NCBI GenBank assembly: GCA_027605045.1
Contig: JAQFWX010000024.1
Location: forward strand, 558,001-622,000
Length of the DNA stretch: 64,000 nt
Direction: 5' to 3'
From: Phallus indusiatus
Lineage: Eukaryota > Basidiomycota > Agaricomycetes > Phallales > Phallaceae
In this document: positions 24,081-35,404 of the stretch, piece after piece
Layout: each line of letters opens with the position of its first letter
How positions within the stretch are numbered: the first letter of the stretch is position 1
Translations under genes and position numbers: made by a program
Notes under the pieces: model-generated
What the model was told of the DNA's origin: nothing
The model's input: only the letters and a program-made list of their open reading frames with translations
Database searches by the model: none

Positions 24081-25558
24081 TTACAGATTTTTCTCTTCTT
24101 CGTCTGAATTGACACCCAACCTAGTCCGTTTTTCATCCTGAAGTACAAAATACTCCTTTTCCAAATTCTCCAGCTTCTCCTGCATCTCCGGTAACCCATC
24201 CTCAAGCCTCCACGTCAAGTCGTCTTTCAACTTGAAACCTGCTTGCCGCTTCACCATTCCAGTGTACCCACTCTCACTTGGTGACCTCACCAGTCTGTCA
24301 GCTCTCCTTTGCTCAGGCGTCATCAAAGCGAGAACATGCGCTGGGGGACCTTGTCTCATTCGTTCTAATGTACGATTGAGAACTTCCCCCCGTCGTTCAC
24401 GTTGCTTCTCTCTCGTCTTGTTCCTAATTTTCTCGCGTCGTGCTTCTTTGACTTGTTCGAGTAACTCAGGGGTGCAAAGAGATCTCGAGCGGGATTCTTC
24501 AAGATCGTAGGACTTTTGTATTTCATTTATAGCAACGTCAAGGGGTTGCACTATGGATAAAACAAAGTAAAGTTCAGTCTCATTTGAGCCACTAAAGAGA
24601 GAAAGAGGAAGAGAGAAAGAAAAGAAGAGAGGAGTAGGAAACGCACGCCATTCATAAAATAGTTGAAAGACGGGTTCAAATGTCAACCCGCGAGCTTCCA
24701 CATCTACCAATAAATTACTTTCAAATATCCTTTCGTGCCGGATATAGTCCTTATAAACGAGTAACAGTCCCTGGCGCACCCCGCGACGCTCGCGCGCTTT
24801 TCGTCGTTTGTGGATCATCCGCGAGACATGGACCGGTTGACGCCTCATTCGAGGAAATGGCTTGTTGAAAAGGGTAGGGCGCACAATTGATCCAGTCAGA
24901 ATGGCTCTGTTATTCATTTTGTGGCTCCATTCCTATACGAAAAGGTAAGAGGGCAATGGGTTTAGGTGGGTAGTAGTAAAAAAACGGTTGATGCAATACA
25001 TACCATCTCCTGACGGAAAATGAACCTCCAGTCCTCTTTTTCCATTTTTACGGCTATAAGACGGTCATATCTGTCCATCAGCTTTCGGGAGTGACCATCA
25101 TCCCTTTCCTGAGCTTTGCGAAAGTTATCCAAGTACTTAAAAGAAAAACAATTAACCAGACATATAGCGCGATCTTCCCATCTCCGAGTAGGAAAGGAAA
25201 TGGGGGGTATGGGCTTACCTTGTGCGCAGTTTCAAGGAGAGCTTTCGTTTTTGGAGGACTGGTGAGATGTCGATTAGCCCGAAACAATGTAGATAGCCGC
25301 CATTTGATCTAAATCAGGTACGCCGATCAATCAATCAGAAAAGTTCATTTCTTGGGCGAGCGGGGGTTTCCCCAGACAGATTGAATATACATACATACGT
25401 ACATTTTCGTGCTGAGATGTTGATCGTAGTAGCCCTCTATATAACTGCCATAACGTCGGAATACGATGTGCTGCGAGCCGCCAAAATGGGACTGTTGGCC
25501 TTATTCTTCTGAGGCTTGAGAATTGCCCGGCCAATTTTGACCTGTTGAACGAAGACAT
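24081..25558 (-). CDS. LYR-motif (complex I LYR-type) protein, probably mitochondrial
   Basis: Five exons chain in frame: 25558-25403, 25308-25219, 25135-25004, 24932-24647 and 24550-24081, about 377 residues. The N-terminus is basic (MSSFNRSKLAGQFSSLRRIR), as expected for a mitochondrial presequence. It is followed by a LYR-type helix, IPTLWQLYRGLLR, and a second helix, IKWRLSTLFRANRHL. LYR proteins usually act in the mitochondrial matrix in iron-sulfur or complex assembly through acyl carrier protein, and many are much shorter than this one. The remainder is highly charged and helical (MIHKRRKARERRGVRQGLLL; EQVKEARREKIRNKTREKQR), which could equally fit a mitoribosome-associated protein. 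It is divergent from the CFEM gene about 450 bases away. The LYR call rests on a short motif, and the specific role is unknown. Confidence 0.7.
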
Positions 25559-25911
25559 GGCCAGTTGACCGTAATAATCGGCTTATGCGATCTAATAAAG
25601 GCAAATACTTTTGATATTTGAATATTCAAATGGCCGTAAACGTCGAACCAACCTACAAGATATTCAGAACAAATTCAAAAATGTATTCGGAGTTTCGGGA
25701 TTTCAAAATTTAGTGAAATCGTTCAAGACTGTCAATTTTATTGAATTGATTAGTGCGTGTCAAATGCCAAAAAAAACGACCCCAAAAATGTTACTTCTCA
25801 CATCCATCCGGCCAGGGCGTAAGACTTCTAGACACTAAGTAGTGGGCTGGGGAAAAGGAACACGAAACATCAGCCGCGCCGTCACAAGGTTACGGAGTGA
25901 CTGTCACCGCG

Positions 25912-25919
25912 TATATAAA
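25912..25919 (+). promoter_or_regulatory. TATA box of the CFEM gene
   Basis: TATATAAA lies 96 bases upstream of the CFEM start codon, followed by a pyrimidine-rich leader (ttttctcttctcgtgtcttc). The sequence and spacing fit a strong, TATA-driven fungal promoter, as is common for abundant secreted or wall proteins. Confidence 0.55.
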
Positions 25920-26014
25920 AAAGGTTGGCATTTTCTCTTCTCGTGTCTTCTCTCTCCCAGCAGTACCAGTAGCAGCGGCTCGAGTGTTTCAGAAAGAAAA
26001 CAAAAACGATTACA

Positions 26015-26772
26015 ATGTTCTCTAAACTCATTGTCTCCGTCGCAGTCTTCTCTGCATTCCTTGGCGCGGTATCAGCCCAAAGTGCCGCCCCTTCTCCCGC
26101 TCCAACCTCCACCTCTCAAGTCTCACCCTGCATTCTCAACTGTACATTGACAAGTCTCCCAGGCTCTGGTTGCACCTCCGCGTAAGCTCAGAACTCTTTT
26201 TTTATAAGAAAGTTGAACATTTTTTTAATGATATCTCTACAGCACCGACTTGCCATGCCTTTGCACATCATCCGTATTCCAGCAAGCCGCGACTCAATGT
26301 CTCACAAGTCAATGCAGCGCAAGTGAAGTTCAAAGCGCAGATGCACTTCAAAAAGCTGAATGTGCAAACAGTACGAGTTCTCCTTATGTATGCATGCATC
26401 AAATAACAATACTCATGAACAACTCTCTATATAGTCGTCTCTGCTTCCGGCTCTGGCACCGCCGCGTCCAACTCCAGCTCCAGCTCTACCGATACCTCAT
26501 CTCCAACTGGCGCAGCTACTACCGGTGGCGCCTCTAGCACTGGAACAGCAAAAGCAGCCGGAACCAACAGCAACTCCTCTCCTGCGTCTTCTCCTTCTCC
26601 TTCTCCGACCTCTCCGACCACAAGCACAAACGGCAGTTCGACCACCCCGTCTCCATCCACCAACGCTGCCGGTCTTCGTCTCGTCCATCAATTTACATTC
26701 GGTGCTAGTCACGTCATCGGTCTTGCAGGTGCTCTGGCCGGCGTCTTGACCGGTTTCACTATCTTGTTGTAA
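26015..26772 (+). CDS. CFEM-domain, GPI-anchored cell-surface protein
   Basis: Three exons, 26015-26181, 26243-26370 and 26435-26772, give 210 residues. Residues 1-21 are a signal peptide (MFSKLIVSVAVFSAFLGAVS). The CFEM domain covers about residues 40-98, with the eight-cysteine pattern CILNC ... GSGCTS ... DLPCLCTSSVF ... TQCLTSQC ... AEC. This is followed by a long Ser/Thr/Pro-rich stalk of about 80 residues, likely O-glycosylated, and a hydrophobic C-terminus (GLAGALAGVLTGFTILL) that fits a GPI-attachment signal. The Asp before PCLC, which in haem-binding CFEM proteins is the axial ligand, is present (TDLPCLC). The protein should sit on the plasma membrane or in the wall; known CFEM members work in haem or iron uptake, adhesion or virulence. 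Which of these applies here cannot be told. Confidence 0.88.
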
Positions 26773-27445
26773 AATGGGATTAGTAAAAGTGAGGAAGGTG
26801 AAGAACCAAAAAGGACTAAGAATAGTATGCTTCTTTCTTTCTTCGTGGCGAGGGACTATACCTGTATAAGCACGCTTTTTACCGTTCGTCTTCTTTTATA
26901 TCCTTTAGTATAATATGCTTGTGACGGCAATTCCTTGTCATGTTAACTTCGAGAATTCTATTGTCTAGCAGCTTATTTTCTTGGAGATCATTCGTTTATT
27001 GAGGCAAATAAAACGTACCACAATCGTTCTCTATTTTACCCGAGATAAATCCGCCAGTTTCTCTCAGCGACAAATTACATAAATAGTGATGATCGTCACA
27101 CCCTTCGAATCCATAAACGGAAGCACGAAAACGGAACTTCGTTAACCGTTCATTCAAGTGAAATGTTTTGAAATGATATAGTAATATTATCTACAAGTAC
27201 AGATTGCCGGACAAATTAAATAGAAAAATGAAAACGACTAGTACAACACCACGTAGTATTATGGTACACCTTCAACGCCAGACAGAAAAAGGGGGAGGAA
27301 AAAAGACAAAAAATTGTGAGTGATTGATTCTAGGACATAAAAATGCATGTGACATAAAAGCATAAAAAAAGCATGAGCCATGAGTGCATGCACGGAATGT
27401 TACCAGGCAAACTGTAGCACATCGGAGTATAGTCTTCCAAAGACG
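26773..27445. other. intergenic between convergent CFEM and arrestin-like genes
   Basis: 673 bases, AT-rich, with no coding frame that chains. It should contain both 3' UTRs; aataaaa near 27008 may be a polyadenylation signal for the CFEM transcript. Confidence 0.4.
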
Positions 27446-29259
27446 TTATGCAGAGATAAAAGGAAAAACTGATCTTGACACCATACCCAACTCGAAATCA
27501 GCTGTCTGCGCTACGGGATACACGGCCTCAGTCCTAAAAATCGGACGGGGACCCGACGATGGGAATGTCGTAATCGTCACATCATGCGAAAACAGTAAAA
27601 TCGAATTGTCATTCGACGACAAACCCGAGCTTGCGTCCACTACACCATCTCCGGGAATAATATGTTTCTTGTTGAATGGCGTGAAACCCGTAGCGTTCAA
27701 CTCGACTTTCACCGTATGCTGATAATGTTTATCAGATGAGAGGAATATGACAAAAAAATTTTTTTATCTACGAACCGAGCAGGTTAAGAGCACTGTCTCA
27801 AAACTAGGTGTCTCATTACTAGCGATATGAATCTCCCCTTCAATCATCCGCCATCCCGACCCCGGTTGATTCGCCGATGCGGAGCAAAATGACCCTACCC
27901 CGACGATTTTATGTGTTTTGAGGTCGCTTCCCGCTTTAACACGACCATCTGCGTTCATCTGTATCCGCTGTTCCAAAGTCACGCCTAATGCTTTGCGAGA
28001 TGATAGAAGATCGAGGGCTTGTTCGTCATCAGATGTTGTTACGATGGTAAACGGAACGACTGTTCCTTTTGCATATGAGAGCTTTTGTGACCACATTATT
28101 GAATTTTTGTCTACGAAGAAGAAGAAAAAAGCTGACATACCGGATTGGCAAGGAAACACTATATGAATTGTGATTAATCGAGTTAAACCAACAACGGCGA
28201 TGAAACTCACGTTGAACGAGATAGTTATAATTCTAGCCCCAAAGATGTATCCTCTTTGCGTAGATCGTCCAAGTGATAACCAGCCATCCGGGTCAAGATT
28301 CGGACCTGGTGGGATTTGGGTTTCTCTATACGCTCGTTGGCGCTGACGAGAGGGTGATTTTGCTCTGCTAGAGGGTAGATACAAAAGAGGCATCTCCATT
28401 CTAAAGGTAATGACTATCTTTAAAAAACATGGATAATAAGACCAGGACTTGCAAGAACATACGCTATATTCGACTTGAACCGTCCGCGGTTCATTTTTAT
28501 TACGACCTTGTATTTTACTTCAAATGGTAGATCGGCTGAATTGGTCAGTTAAAAACAAGTTAACTTATGAAACATAGCCTAAATGGCGACAGAGACGCAC
28601 TACTGTACGGTAGATCCACCTCTCGTGAATTATACCTGGGAATGGATACATTCTCCGGTAGTTGGAATTTAAATGGTAGGGAATAATTCCCTAGAAGAGA
28701 AGTGTTCCCGGGCATGGAATGCCATAGCTGAGTCTCGAGAAAGAGGAAGCGGATCGTGTCTCCTACAACGGTAACTTTTCCATGAAGCTGGATTATCGGT
28801 GTTAGCACATGAGCGGTCCATCAAACCAAACAGAAAAAAAAAACAAACCTCGGCGGATATACTTTCCATACTCTTAGCCTTCCTCCGTAAATTGATCTCG
28901 AGACTTCCCTGCACAACTTGCGATTTCATAATCCTAACCGGGTATCTCACAGAAGTGGACTGCACTTTAAGCGTCGCCCAATTCTCACTATCAGGCTCAA
29001 CGGGAGACGACTCCGAGTTTTTTAGATAGACGGCATGGAAGTGTATGCGTTCGCGTTCGCGTTCATTAGTGTTATGGATAGTACTCAACCGTGGTTCACC
29101 GGGAACCGTGGATCTTCTTCTTGCGTGTCTTGTGGTACTGTTGAAAGAGGGTACGGGGGGTAAGTCTCTGATTGAGCTCGAGTAGCTTGGTAGGGGAGAG
29201 GAAGTCGCGTAAGCATCAAAATAGAACTCCATCGTCGAGATAGAGTAAAGAGAATGCAA
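27446..29259 (-). CDS. Arrestin-like (alpha-arrestin fold) protein
   Basis: I read about seven exons. The first runs from ATG at 29259 (or the in-frame ATG at 29232) to about 28849. The arrestin N-domain is visible as MKSQVVQGSLEINLRRKAKS, then LHGKVTVVGDTIRFLFLETQ, LLGNYSLPFKFQLPENVSIP, the LPFEVKYKVVIKMNRGRFKS strand, MEMPLLYLPSSR and the LSYAKGTVVPFTIVTTS strand. The last exon, 27718-27446, ends TADFELGMVSRSVFPFISA. One exon, 28158-28141, is only 18 nt. No PPxY motif, typical of ubiquitin-ligase adaptors, was seen in what I could read. Fungal alpha-arrestins regulate endocytosis of transporters or act in signalling. The protein is shorter than yeast ART proteins, so it may be a small arrestin-like form. 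Exon edges within 28.6-28.85 kb are approximate. Confidence 0.8.
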
Positions 29260-31440
29260 AAAATAAAGAAGGAAAAGAAAGCTGAATCGAGAAAGGGAGG
29301 GAGACGACGTAAAGGAAAGGGGAAAAAAGCAGGAAATGACTGGTAGGATATTCCGACAACATACCTATATAATCCATCATACGAATTAAATATAAACACC
29401 TCGTGTTCAAGTGGACACAATAGATTATTCACGACCGTTCAGGGAAACCTGAATTTGGAAACTGTGGCCCACCAACAACAAGGGAAGAAACAAAGGGGAG
29501 CACGGGAAACGCGGGGGTAAGCGTGACCAAAACGTCACGCCTAACGCTAAGCGCCTAGGGGCTGGTTCACCAGACGCCAACACGGCCACTCCGTTTTAGG
29601 CCGTACAACAAGCAGCTGAAAGCATCTCTCCTTTTAAAATCTTTATTGTGTCAAGATTTAATTATTATGTGAAGTGACATTTGCTTCACTCATTTACCGC
29701 AGAAATATGTCAAAAATGTCTGGTTGCAGGCTCTCTTTTTATTCCCCAGCTTGGGAAAGTTCCCCGTGCTCCTTTCCTGTCCAACCGCAGTACACATCTC
29801 GCATTGCATATTCGCCTCGATTAACATATGCATCTCTGGGAGTCGCGGATTTTACACACCAATCATCATTTTGATTGTGGTTCAGCTGTCTAGACTCCAG
29901 ATGCGTTCATCGTTGTGTACACGCCGGGATGCGATGGCCACTGATATGTATGTCTGATCATGATACAGCAGAATCTATCTCTTCGTTCTTTGATGACTCC
30001 GTCCCATTGACACAAGAAATATGCACATCCATCTCGATGACTCGTGTTACGTACTACACAATTGTTCCGCAACGTGGCTACACTAGTCTGTAAATTCAGA
30101 CGGACGATCTTAGACGATCGTCTGATTGATAGCAAAAGATGTGACTTTATTGATATGTAATTAACTAAGGATGAACGACGGTACCGCTTTCATTTACATA
30201 ACCGAATCCAACCCTTAGCTTGACCACTTGGGCAGGGTTATGATAAGGGATCTGCTCATTTGATTATCTCCCTTGAAATTTGACAACGACTGGATTAAAT
30301 GAATCCTTGCACGGTGCTTACTCTATATCACTTGGAAAAAAAAATTCATCTTTGACATGCTCTCTGAAATAGTCACGATCAGGACTGAGACATCGTCGTT
30401 TATCAAATCTCGCCGCTCGTGCACTGCTCGCACTCAAAGAGGTCACGTTACTTATCACAAATCCAGATCTGAGCCAGATCTCGTGAAATGCCGCTACCAA
30501 TTGGTCATGCATCGTGCACCGTCTTCATCATCTAATGACCAGCAATTTACGACCGCCGTTGAATACTATAACGTGGGGGGACCTTCAAGTTGAGTCTTTC
30601 AGGGATAACCAAAGTAGTCAAGATTAAGCCATCGGGTGGAGACATAGGGCTTCTCTGATTGCCTGTTGCTTATAATCCTACTACGTAATTTTCGCAATAT
30701 TGGACTCGGCCAGGTCATCTATCATATTAGTTCTTTTCGTACGCTTCAAGGAATCAAATCAGTAGCGACCTTCACTATCATCCTGAGCACACCATAATAA
30801 CACTAAATTTCATTGGCATCGACCTTTCAGATGCATTACGATCTTCACGTATTTTCAAATCCGATCTTAGCACATGCATAACGTCTTCACTCCTGAATAA
30901 ACTAAGATGTTTGGTTTTCTGATAAAGAGCGGAACTTGCCAGTTTATCGTTATTCATCTACGTAGTACGGGCGCAAGATGAGCAATAATAAGTTGATAGT
31001 CTTTCGCGCGGAAAGATAAAGCGACTGTACCTCCCAAAAATGTTAATAGATCAACCCCCACCAGATAGAATAACATGATTCTACGCATCACGCTCTGCAC
31101 ATTGGAGAATGGCGAATAAACGTGATGAAATGAGTCACAGTGGCGAAGATCGTCAATAACAGAAAACAAAACATCCAAACATCCTTCTACCAGATATGTC
31201 CCGATGACTTGACGCAGAAGTCAGCCATCTCCGAGGTACATCCCAATCACCCAGTCAGCTAGTCAACCAGTTCGCCCCGGTCCGATGTGCGCACCAATCG
31301 CGGAGATGGAACAGCTTCTCAGCCCAGATATATGCCTAGATATCAACTTTTTCAATGGAAAGTAGTTCTTTTAGATCGCCATAGGGAAAAGGGTTGAGGA
31401 AAAGGGATAAAAAGACAGGCGAAAGAGGGGGTGTATTTCA
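29260..31440. other. intergenic, no gene seen
   Basis: About 2.2 kb. The part next to 29260-29440 is purine-rich and is the likely promoter/5' UTR of the arrestin-like gene. Further short frames (29674-29957, 30318-30593, 30954-31178) have no domain or splice support. A small palindromic word, agatctgagccagatct, lies near 30465-30480. Confidence 0.4.
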
Positions 31441-31497
31441 TTCTCCAGCGTACAGACACTTCGCATCTCAACCGTTCAAACATCTATCCACAAAAAG

Positions 31498-31556
31498 GTA
31501 AGCATGACCTCGCACCCCCCCAATGATGAACTTATCAACGTTGTTTAACAAGACAG
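31498..31556 (+). other. probable 5' UTR intron of the SMP gene
   Basis: A donor (aaaaag|gtaagc) follows a leader resembling a fungal 5' UTR, and an acceptor (aagacag) lies six bases before the SMP start codon. This would remove an upstream out-of-frame ATG at about 31504. Confidence 0.45.
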
Positions 31557-31561
31557 ATATC

Positions 31562-31828
31562 ATGCCAAAGAAAAGCACTCCAATGACAAAGGAAGCTTCC
31601 TCCCGTATACAGTCCGGCCAAGTTTGTACAATCTTTATTCATCCTTCCCCTTTTTTCGCGCACGCTTGAAAATATTCAATCCATCCTCTTGTTGATTAGG
31701 CTAAAGGCGACCATCCCACTGGCAAAGGCACTTTCTCCGCTCGCGCCCAAGCCGCCGGCGATAAAGCCGCTTCAGGCAAATCCGTCCCGTCTCCGCCATC
31801 AAGTAAAGGTCCCAAAGAGAAGAAGTAG
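31562..31828 (+). CDS. SMP-domain (seed maturation protein-like) small protein
   Basis: Two exons, 31562-31621 and 31700-31828, give 62 residues: MPKKSTPMTKEASSRIQSGQ followed by AKGDHPTGKGTFSARAQAAG and a basic Ser/Pro tail ending PKEKK. The pattern M-T-K-E-A-x-S-R-I-Q-S at the N-terminus, then a G-x-F-x-A-R-A-Q-x-A-G-D segment, is the SMP motif found in plant LEA proteins and in small basidiomycete proteins. Such proteins are hydrophilic, probably disordered, and linked to desiccation or stress. It is short enough for a gene caller to miss it, and its role in fungi is not known. Confidence 0.72.
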
Positions 31829-32509
31829 GATGATTGACGATGAGATGAGGTCGAGATTTTTCCAATCTTCCGGTGCTTTTGAGTACTGTGGAGTCAATTG
31901 GGGAGAGTACGCCATTTTTTGTTTGTAGAGTATATAGTACTGCTTCTCGATGCTTCAGAGAATACCACAAGCTCTATTCTTCGTTCTTCGTTCTTCGTCC
32001 TTCGTTTGTTTAGTGCATCATTTTTAGCTACTTCTAAACTTCTCAACTAGATCAACAATTTTGATTTCTTAAGAGAACACAGGAGAATACCCAGCTTGAG
32101 AAAACCATAACGAAAACGAAAAAGTAGAAGATATATAGAACGTTTTGTAAAAAGTGAGGCTTGCAAGATGAAACAAAAATTGAAACCGTGGTACCTCGTG
32201 GTAAGAAAAAACGTTGATTGGCCCGGTTATTCCCGGCGTGACAGTATAGCGACAGGAGACGCGTTGAGCTTTCTGCGTCCTGCCTCTTCCTGCTTCCTGC
32301 CTCGGGAGTCTGTATGTCAATGGTACGTTCTTTATCACACTCCTGAACGACAGTTCCATAGTTTTTAGTTTTTATCGCGCTTTACTGATAACCCTCATTG
32401 ATATTCTTCAAGCAGCGGTTAAGCGGCGTTCCCATTCTAGTTTTACGCATCCAATCCTGATATTACCCATGAAATAATAACGAGGCGGCGCTGGGTTGCT
32501 AACGTTTTG
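31829..32509. other. intergenic downstream of SMP gene
   Basis: About 680 bases. It contains a short imperfect repeat, tcttcgttcttcgttcttcg, near 31979 and no supportable coding frame. Confidence 0.4.
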
Positions 32510-32605
32510 TTCAATAACTTGGGTGCATTCCACCCAACCTCCCTTATCTTTTCACACAACCTCATATCGCACCCAAGCGCCAGATACGCACCATGTCGGA
32601 AACGT
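32510..32605 (+). pseudogene. relic of a DUF6535 gene start (promoter leader plus first codons)
   Basis: The block leading to ATGTCGGAAAC at about 32593 resembles the leader of the DUF6535 gene at 57.7-57.8 kb. Both have a ttcaataac/ttaaataaac word, then caacctccctta/gaacctccctaa, then catatcgcac followed by a C/A-rich stretch directly before ATGTC(G/C)GAAAC. In the intact gene the next residues are TLSLKEQ. Here the frame goes straight into sequence that does not match and stops. I infer a truncated duplicate of the 5' end. The match is about 90 bases and was aligned by eye only. Confidence 0.45.
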
Positions 32606-32963
32606 AAGCTCTGGAGCGGCGCCAGGAGTGGATTCATCTGAAAAACATATCGGCAGTGGACGGCGTGACAACACACAGTTACACACCAAGCGTACGGTGT
32701 TCCTTCCCTGTTCCTCCCACATTCCTCGCCATCTGTTCGCGTACTTCACACCCTTCCCTTTCAATGACTTAACCTATAGACAGCAGTAAGATTATTGCTG
32801 TGTGGAGGAAGTCTACTGGATTTTCGGACTGATCCACGTATAGAAGACAAAAAGAGCGTGTGTAATCATAGGTAAGATATTCACATATATCTACATGTCC
32901 ATTAAAAGTCCAACAAATTTCAGGCAAAGGATGCAAACTCTAAAGAGAAAATAATTAAACCTC

Positions 32964-34513
32964 TCAGAAAACCTGAGTTTCTTCGCTACAAAGCTCCCGC
33001 CGCGTAGATACACCTCTCACCGACTGTGATATAGCACTTTGTCGATTCGAGCGGGAGGACATTGCCTCTGTTTCACATATAGTATCCCAGGGTGTTTTTG
33101 GTTGGAAATGTTGGAAAGGCGCAAAAACGTCATCCCCTGTACAGGTACTGTGGTGTGGATTGTTCAGGCTTCTCAAATTGAGCACTAAGCGACTACCCTG
33201 TTAGACGTCGTCGTCATTAAGTCCAGTTGCCTTGTTTCAAAAGGTGTTTTCAGTGCTTACCGTGATCACTGCGAGTTCGAGAGCCCATCTGGAGAATTGA
33301 TTCATGTGAATGGCCTGAAACTTTTATTCTAGTCAAATTAACGCACTGTATGAGTGATAAACCCGTAATGTCTGTCTCAATAGCAGAAGCAGTAAAAATT
33401 CCTGAGACGCGCTGTTGGCTGGAGAATATACGATGAACAACAAGTGATCATACCAAGGAGGACGGCATAGGTCCATATACCATCCCGTATAAAAATGAAA
33501 TAAAAGGTGGATATACCCGCCGTTTTATTCCAAGATGTAATTGTTATTTCTATAAACCTGTAAAATTCAATTGACCTTGATACTACGTAAATAATTGAAG
33601 ATGTAGAAGCATCTTACCTTCCTACTACTATGAAGAAGAGGAAGCTCTGAAAAATCATCTCCGAAATCCTAACGCGTATTTGATCAAAATTCCAGAAGAC
33701 GGGAACGTGTAGCTACAAGTAAGGCGTACCAAATGTCGTGAAGAAATCGAGGCAGACTCATCGCAGCGCACTCATCACTTACACCAGGTACAAAAAAGGT
33801 GGTTAAGTGAACAATCGGAAACTTCAATCCAACCAGAACGGCCAAAACCAGCATAGTCACGCTGTTCAAAATGCAGAGAATGGTTACACCAAAGAGTACT
33901 TTTTTGTCTCTCTCGCAGAATGCATAGACTGTATGAGGCAGTGTCAGTAAGGAGGCTAGAATGGATTTTGAGTAAGATAAACATGATGGAGCATACCACG
34001 GTAAGCAAGTAATGCATCAACGGCGCATAACACAAATACAGTACTCAGTGAATAGTACCAAACATACACGCGACATATATCTCCTGTCGTAAAATCGCCT
34101 ATAAGTAGGATAAAACCCACTCTGAAAATAAAAAGGGTTCAACCGCATTCGCTTTCAATGAGGTTGGAATTTATTACATCGATTGGCTTAAACATCCATA
34201 TCGAATCAAAAGAAACAGGTATTTCACGACAGATTTTCGAGACCTGTAAATTTTCCATCAGATATACATTTAATGTACGGGTCAATAGGATTGAACGACG
34301 CTAACCTCCATATTAAATCAACTTCCTGGTCGTATGCAATTATGATATCCCATATTAAAAGTGCACAAGCAGAAGCTGAGACCGAAATCATCATGTATAA
34401 ATTTTTTTAGTATTAACCCAAATAAACATACCTCTAGATAAAAGATCAATGTAACTCTGTGAGTCCCCTGAAGACAGCTTTTCCGCCAGCGAAGATACAG
34501 TCGTGGTGTTCAT
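32964..34513 (-). CDS. DUF6533-domain integral membrane protein, copy A
   Basis: The first exon is 34513-34432 (MNTTTVSSLAEKLSSGDSQS). The second carries the DUF6533 core ALLIWDIIIAYDQEVDLIW, and the third continues RKSVVKYLFLLIRYGCLSQS. Later exons give VYVWYYSLSTVFVLCAVDAL, the helix CILNSVTMLVLAVLVGLKF, RISEMIFQSFLFFIVVG and a cytosolic-looking tail that includes SRLVLNLRSL and ends SEETQVF. The family has about seven hydrophobic segments and is expanded in Agaricomycetes; its role is unknown. Exons chain in frame without stops in what I checked, so this copy is probably functional. It is the most diverged of the three and has a different C-terminal tail. Confidence 0.75.
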
Positions 34514-35404
34514 CAAATTTCACGTTAATAAAGTTTAAGCTGAGAAGTAAAACGGAATAATGGTGTTTATTGGAGAACATGGGTATATATATTAATTGAT
34601 AGGTAGCAATAAAGCTATTGTAACGAGATAATGAGGCGGCTCAGTTCCTCAGACTCAGTCTTCTTGTACTATTCAGATTCTGTACACATTACACAGGTCA
34701 GAGGAAGCGAACTTGTGTCGGGCGGGCTATAATAGAACTGGAGCATGATGGTGAACGGTGCGATTCGTCAGTCGAGTCCTGGCTCGGCTCATATGCCTTC
34801 AGGTGAATTGAATCAATTGATCAGTTCTCAGGATCATCAATTATACTGAGGTTGAAATTCTGTCAGAGCGAGTGAGAAGATATACCTAAATGATGGCTGG
34901 AGACAAATATAAAGTCTTGGATGCGGCCTCAACTTAGATGACGCAATCGCGGAAGACAACGATTCACTGGGCAAACATATTCAGATGTTGTCGTAGAATA
35001 TATTTACACGTATCAAACATTACTGCGGTTTTGATCCTGAGAAAGAAACAATATTAGTGTCTCAGCGCAAACTGGCAAGCGCTGTACACTTCGAAGCTGA
35101 TCGTTCTATATGAATACTTTTTTAACGAACGCGACCTCAAGCGCACCGAGCTTAAACCGTTTGTTAATTTTCCCACTGGGGTTTTCGTGCATGATATTTA
35201 TCGTTTCTTACGTTGATAATTGAGGTCGGCTTGATTCAGGACTTCGCCATTTCCTGAACCACCGGAGATTGCAAAAAAGGAAAAAGCTCCGTCACGATAT
35301 TGTATGGACGTTTTTTAAAGGGTTATATTATCCTCTTATCTATCACGGACCCCTCGTGTCATTCAAGTTACTCCGTCGCTTCAGCCGGCGTTTAGGCTAT
35401 CTGA
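34514..35404. repeat. duplicated intergenic segment, unit 1
   Basis: The first about 520 bases (34514-35035) match the DNA upstream of the orphan exon at 37.16-37.71 kb. Shared words include gggtatatata, the cagtcgagtcct / cagtcgagcccc block and attactgcggt. The last about 180 bases (35213-35390) match 38428-38620, including ttgatt/ttgatc, gagattgcaaaaaa and gttatattatcct. It therefore marks a tandem duplication unit. A gtatatata TATA-like word lies about 70 bases upstream of the copy A start. Confidence 0.6.

Noticed and set aside
26427..26712. Minus-strand Gly/Arg/Glu-rich frames opposite the CFEM stalk
   Set aside because: Antisense shadow of a low-complexity Ser/Thr/Pro region.
32611..32789. 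Continuation of the DUF6535 relic as a coding exon
   Set aside because: Residues after the first codons do not follow the paralogue and no splice chain was found.
34741..34800. tRNA-like word (gtcgagtcctggctc)
   Set aside because: No acceptor stem or anticodon arm could be folded around it, and the same block recurs as part of the duplicated spacer.
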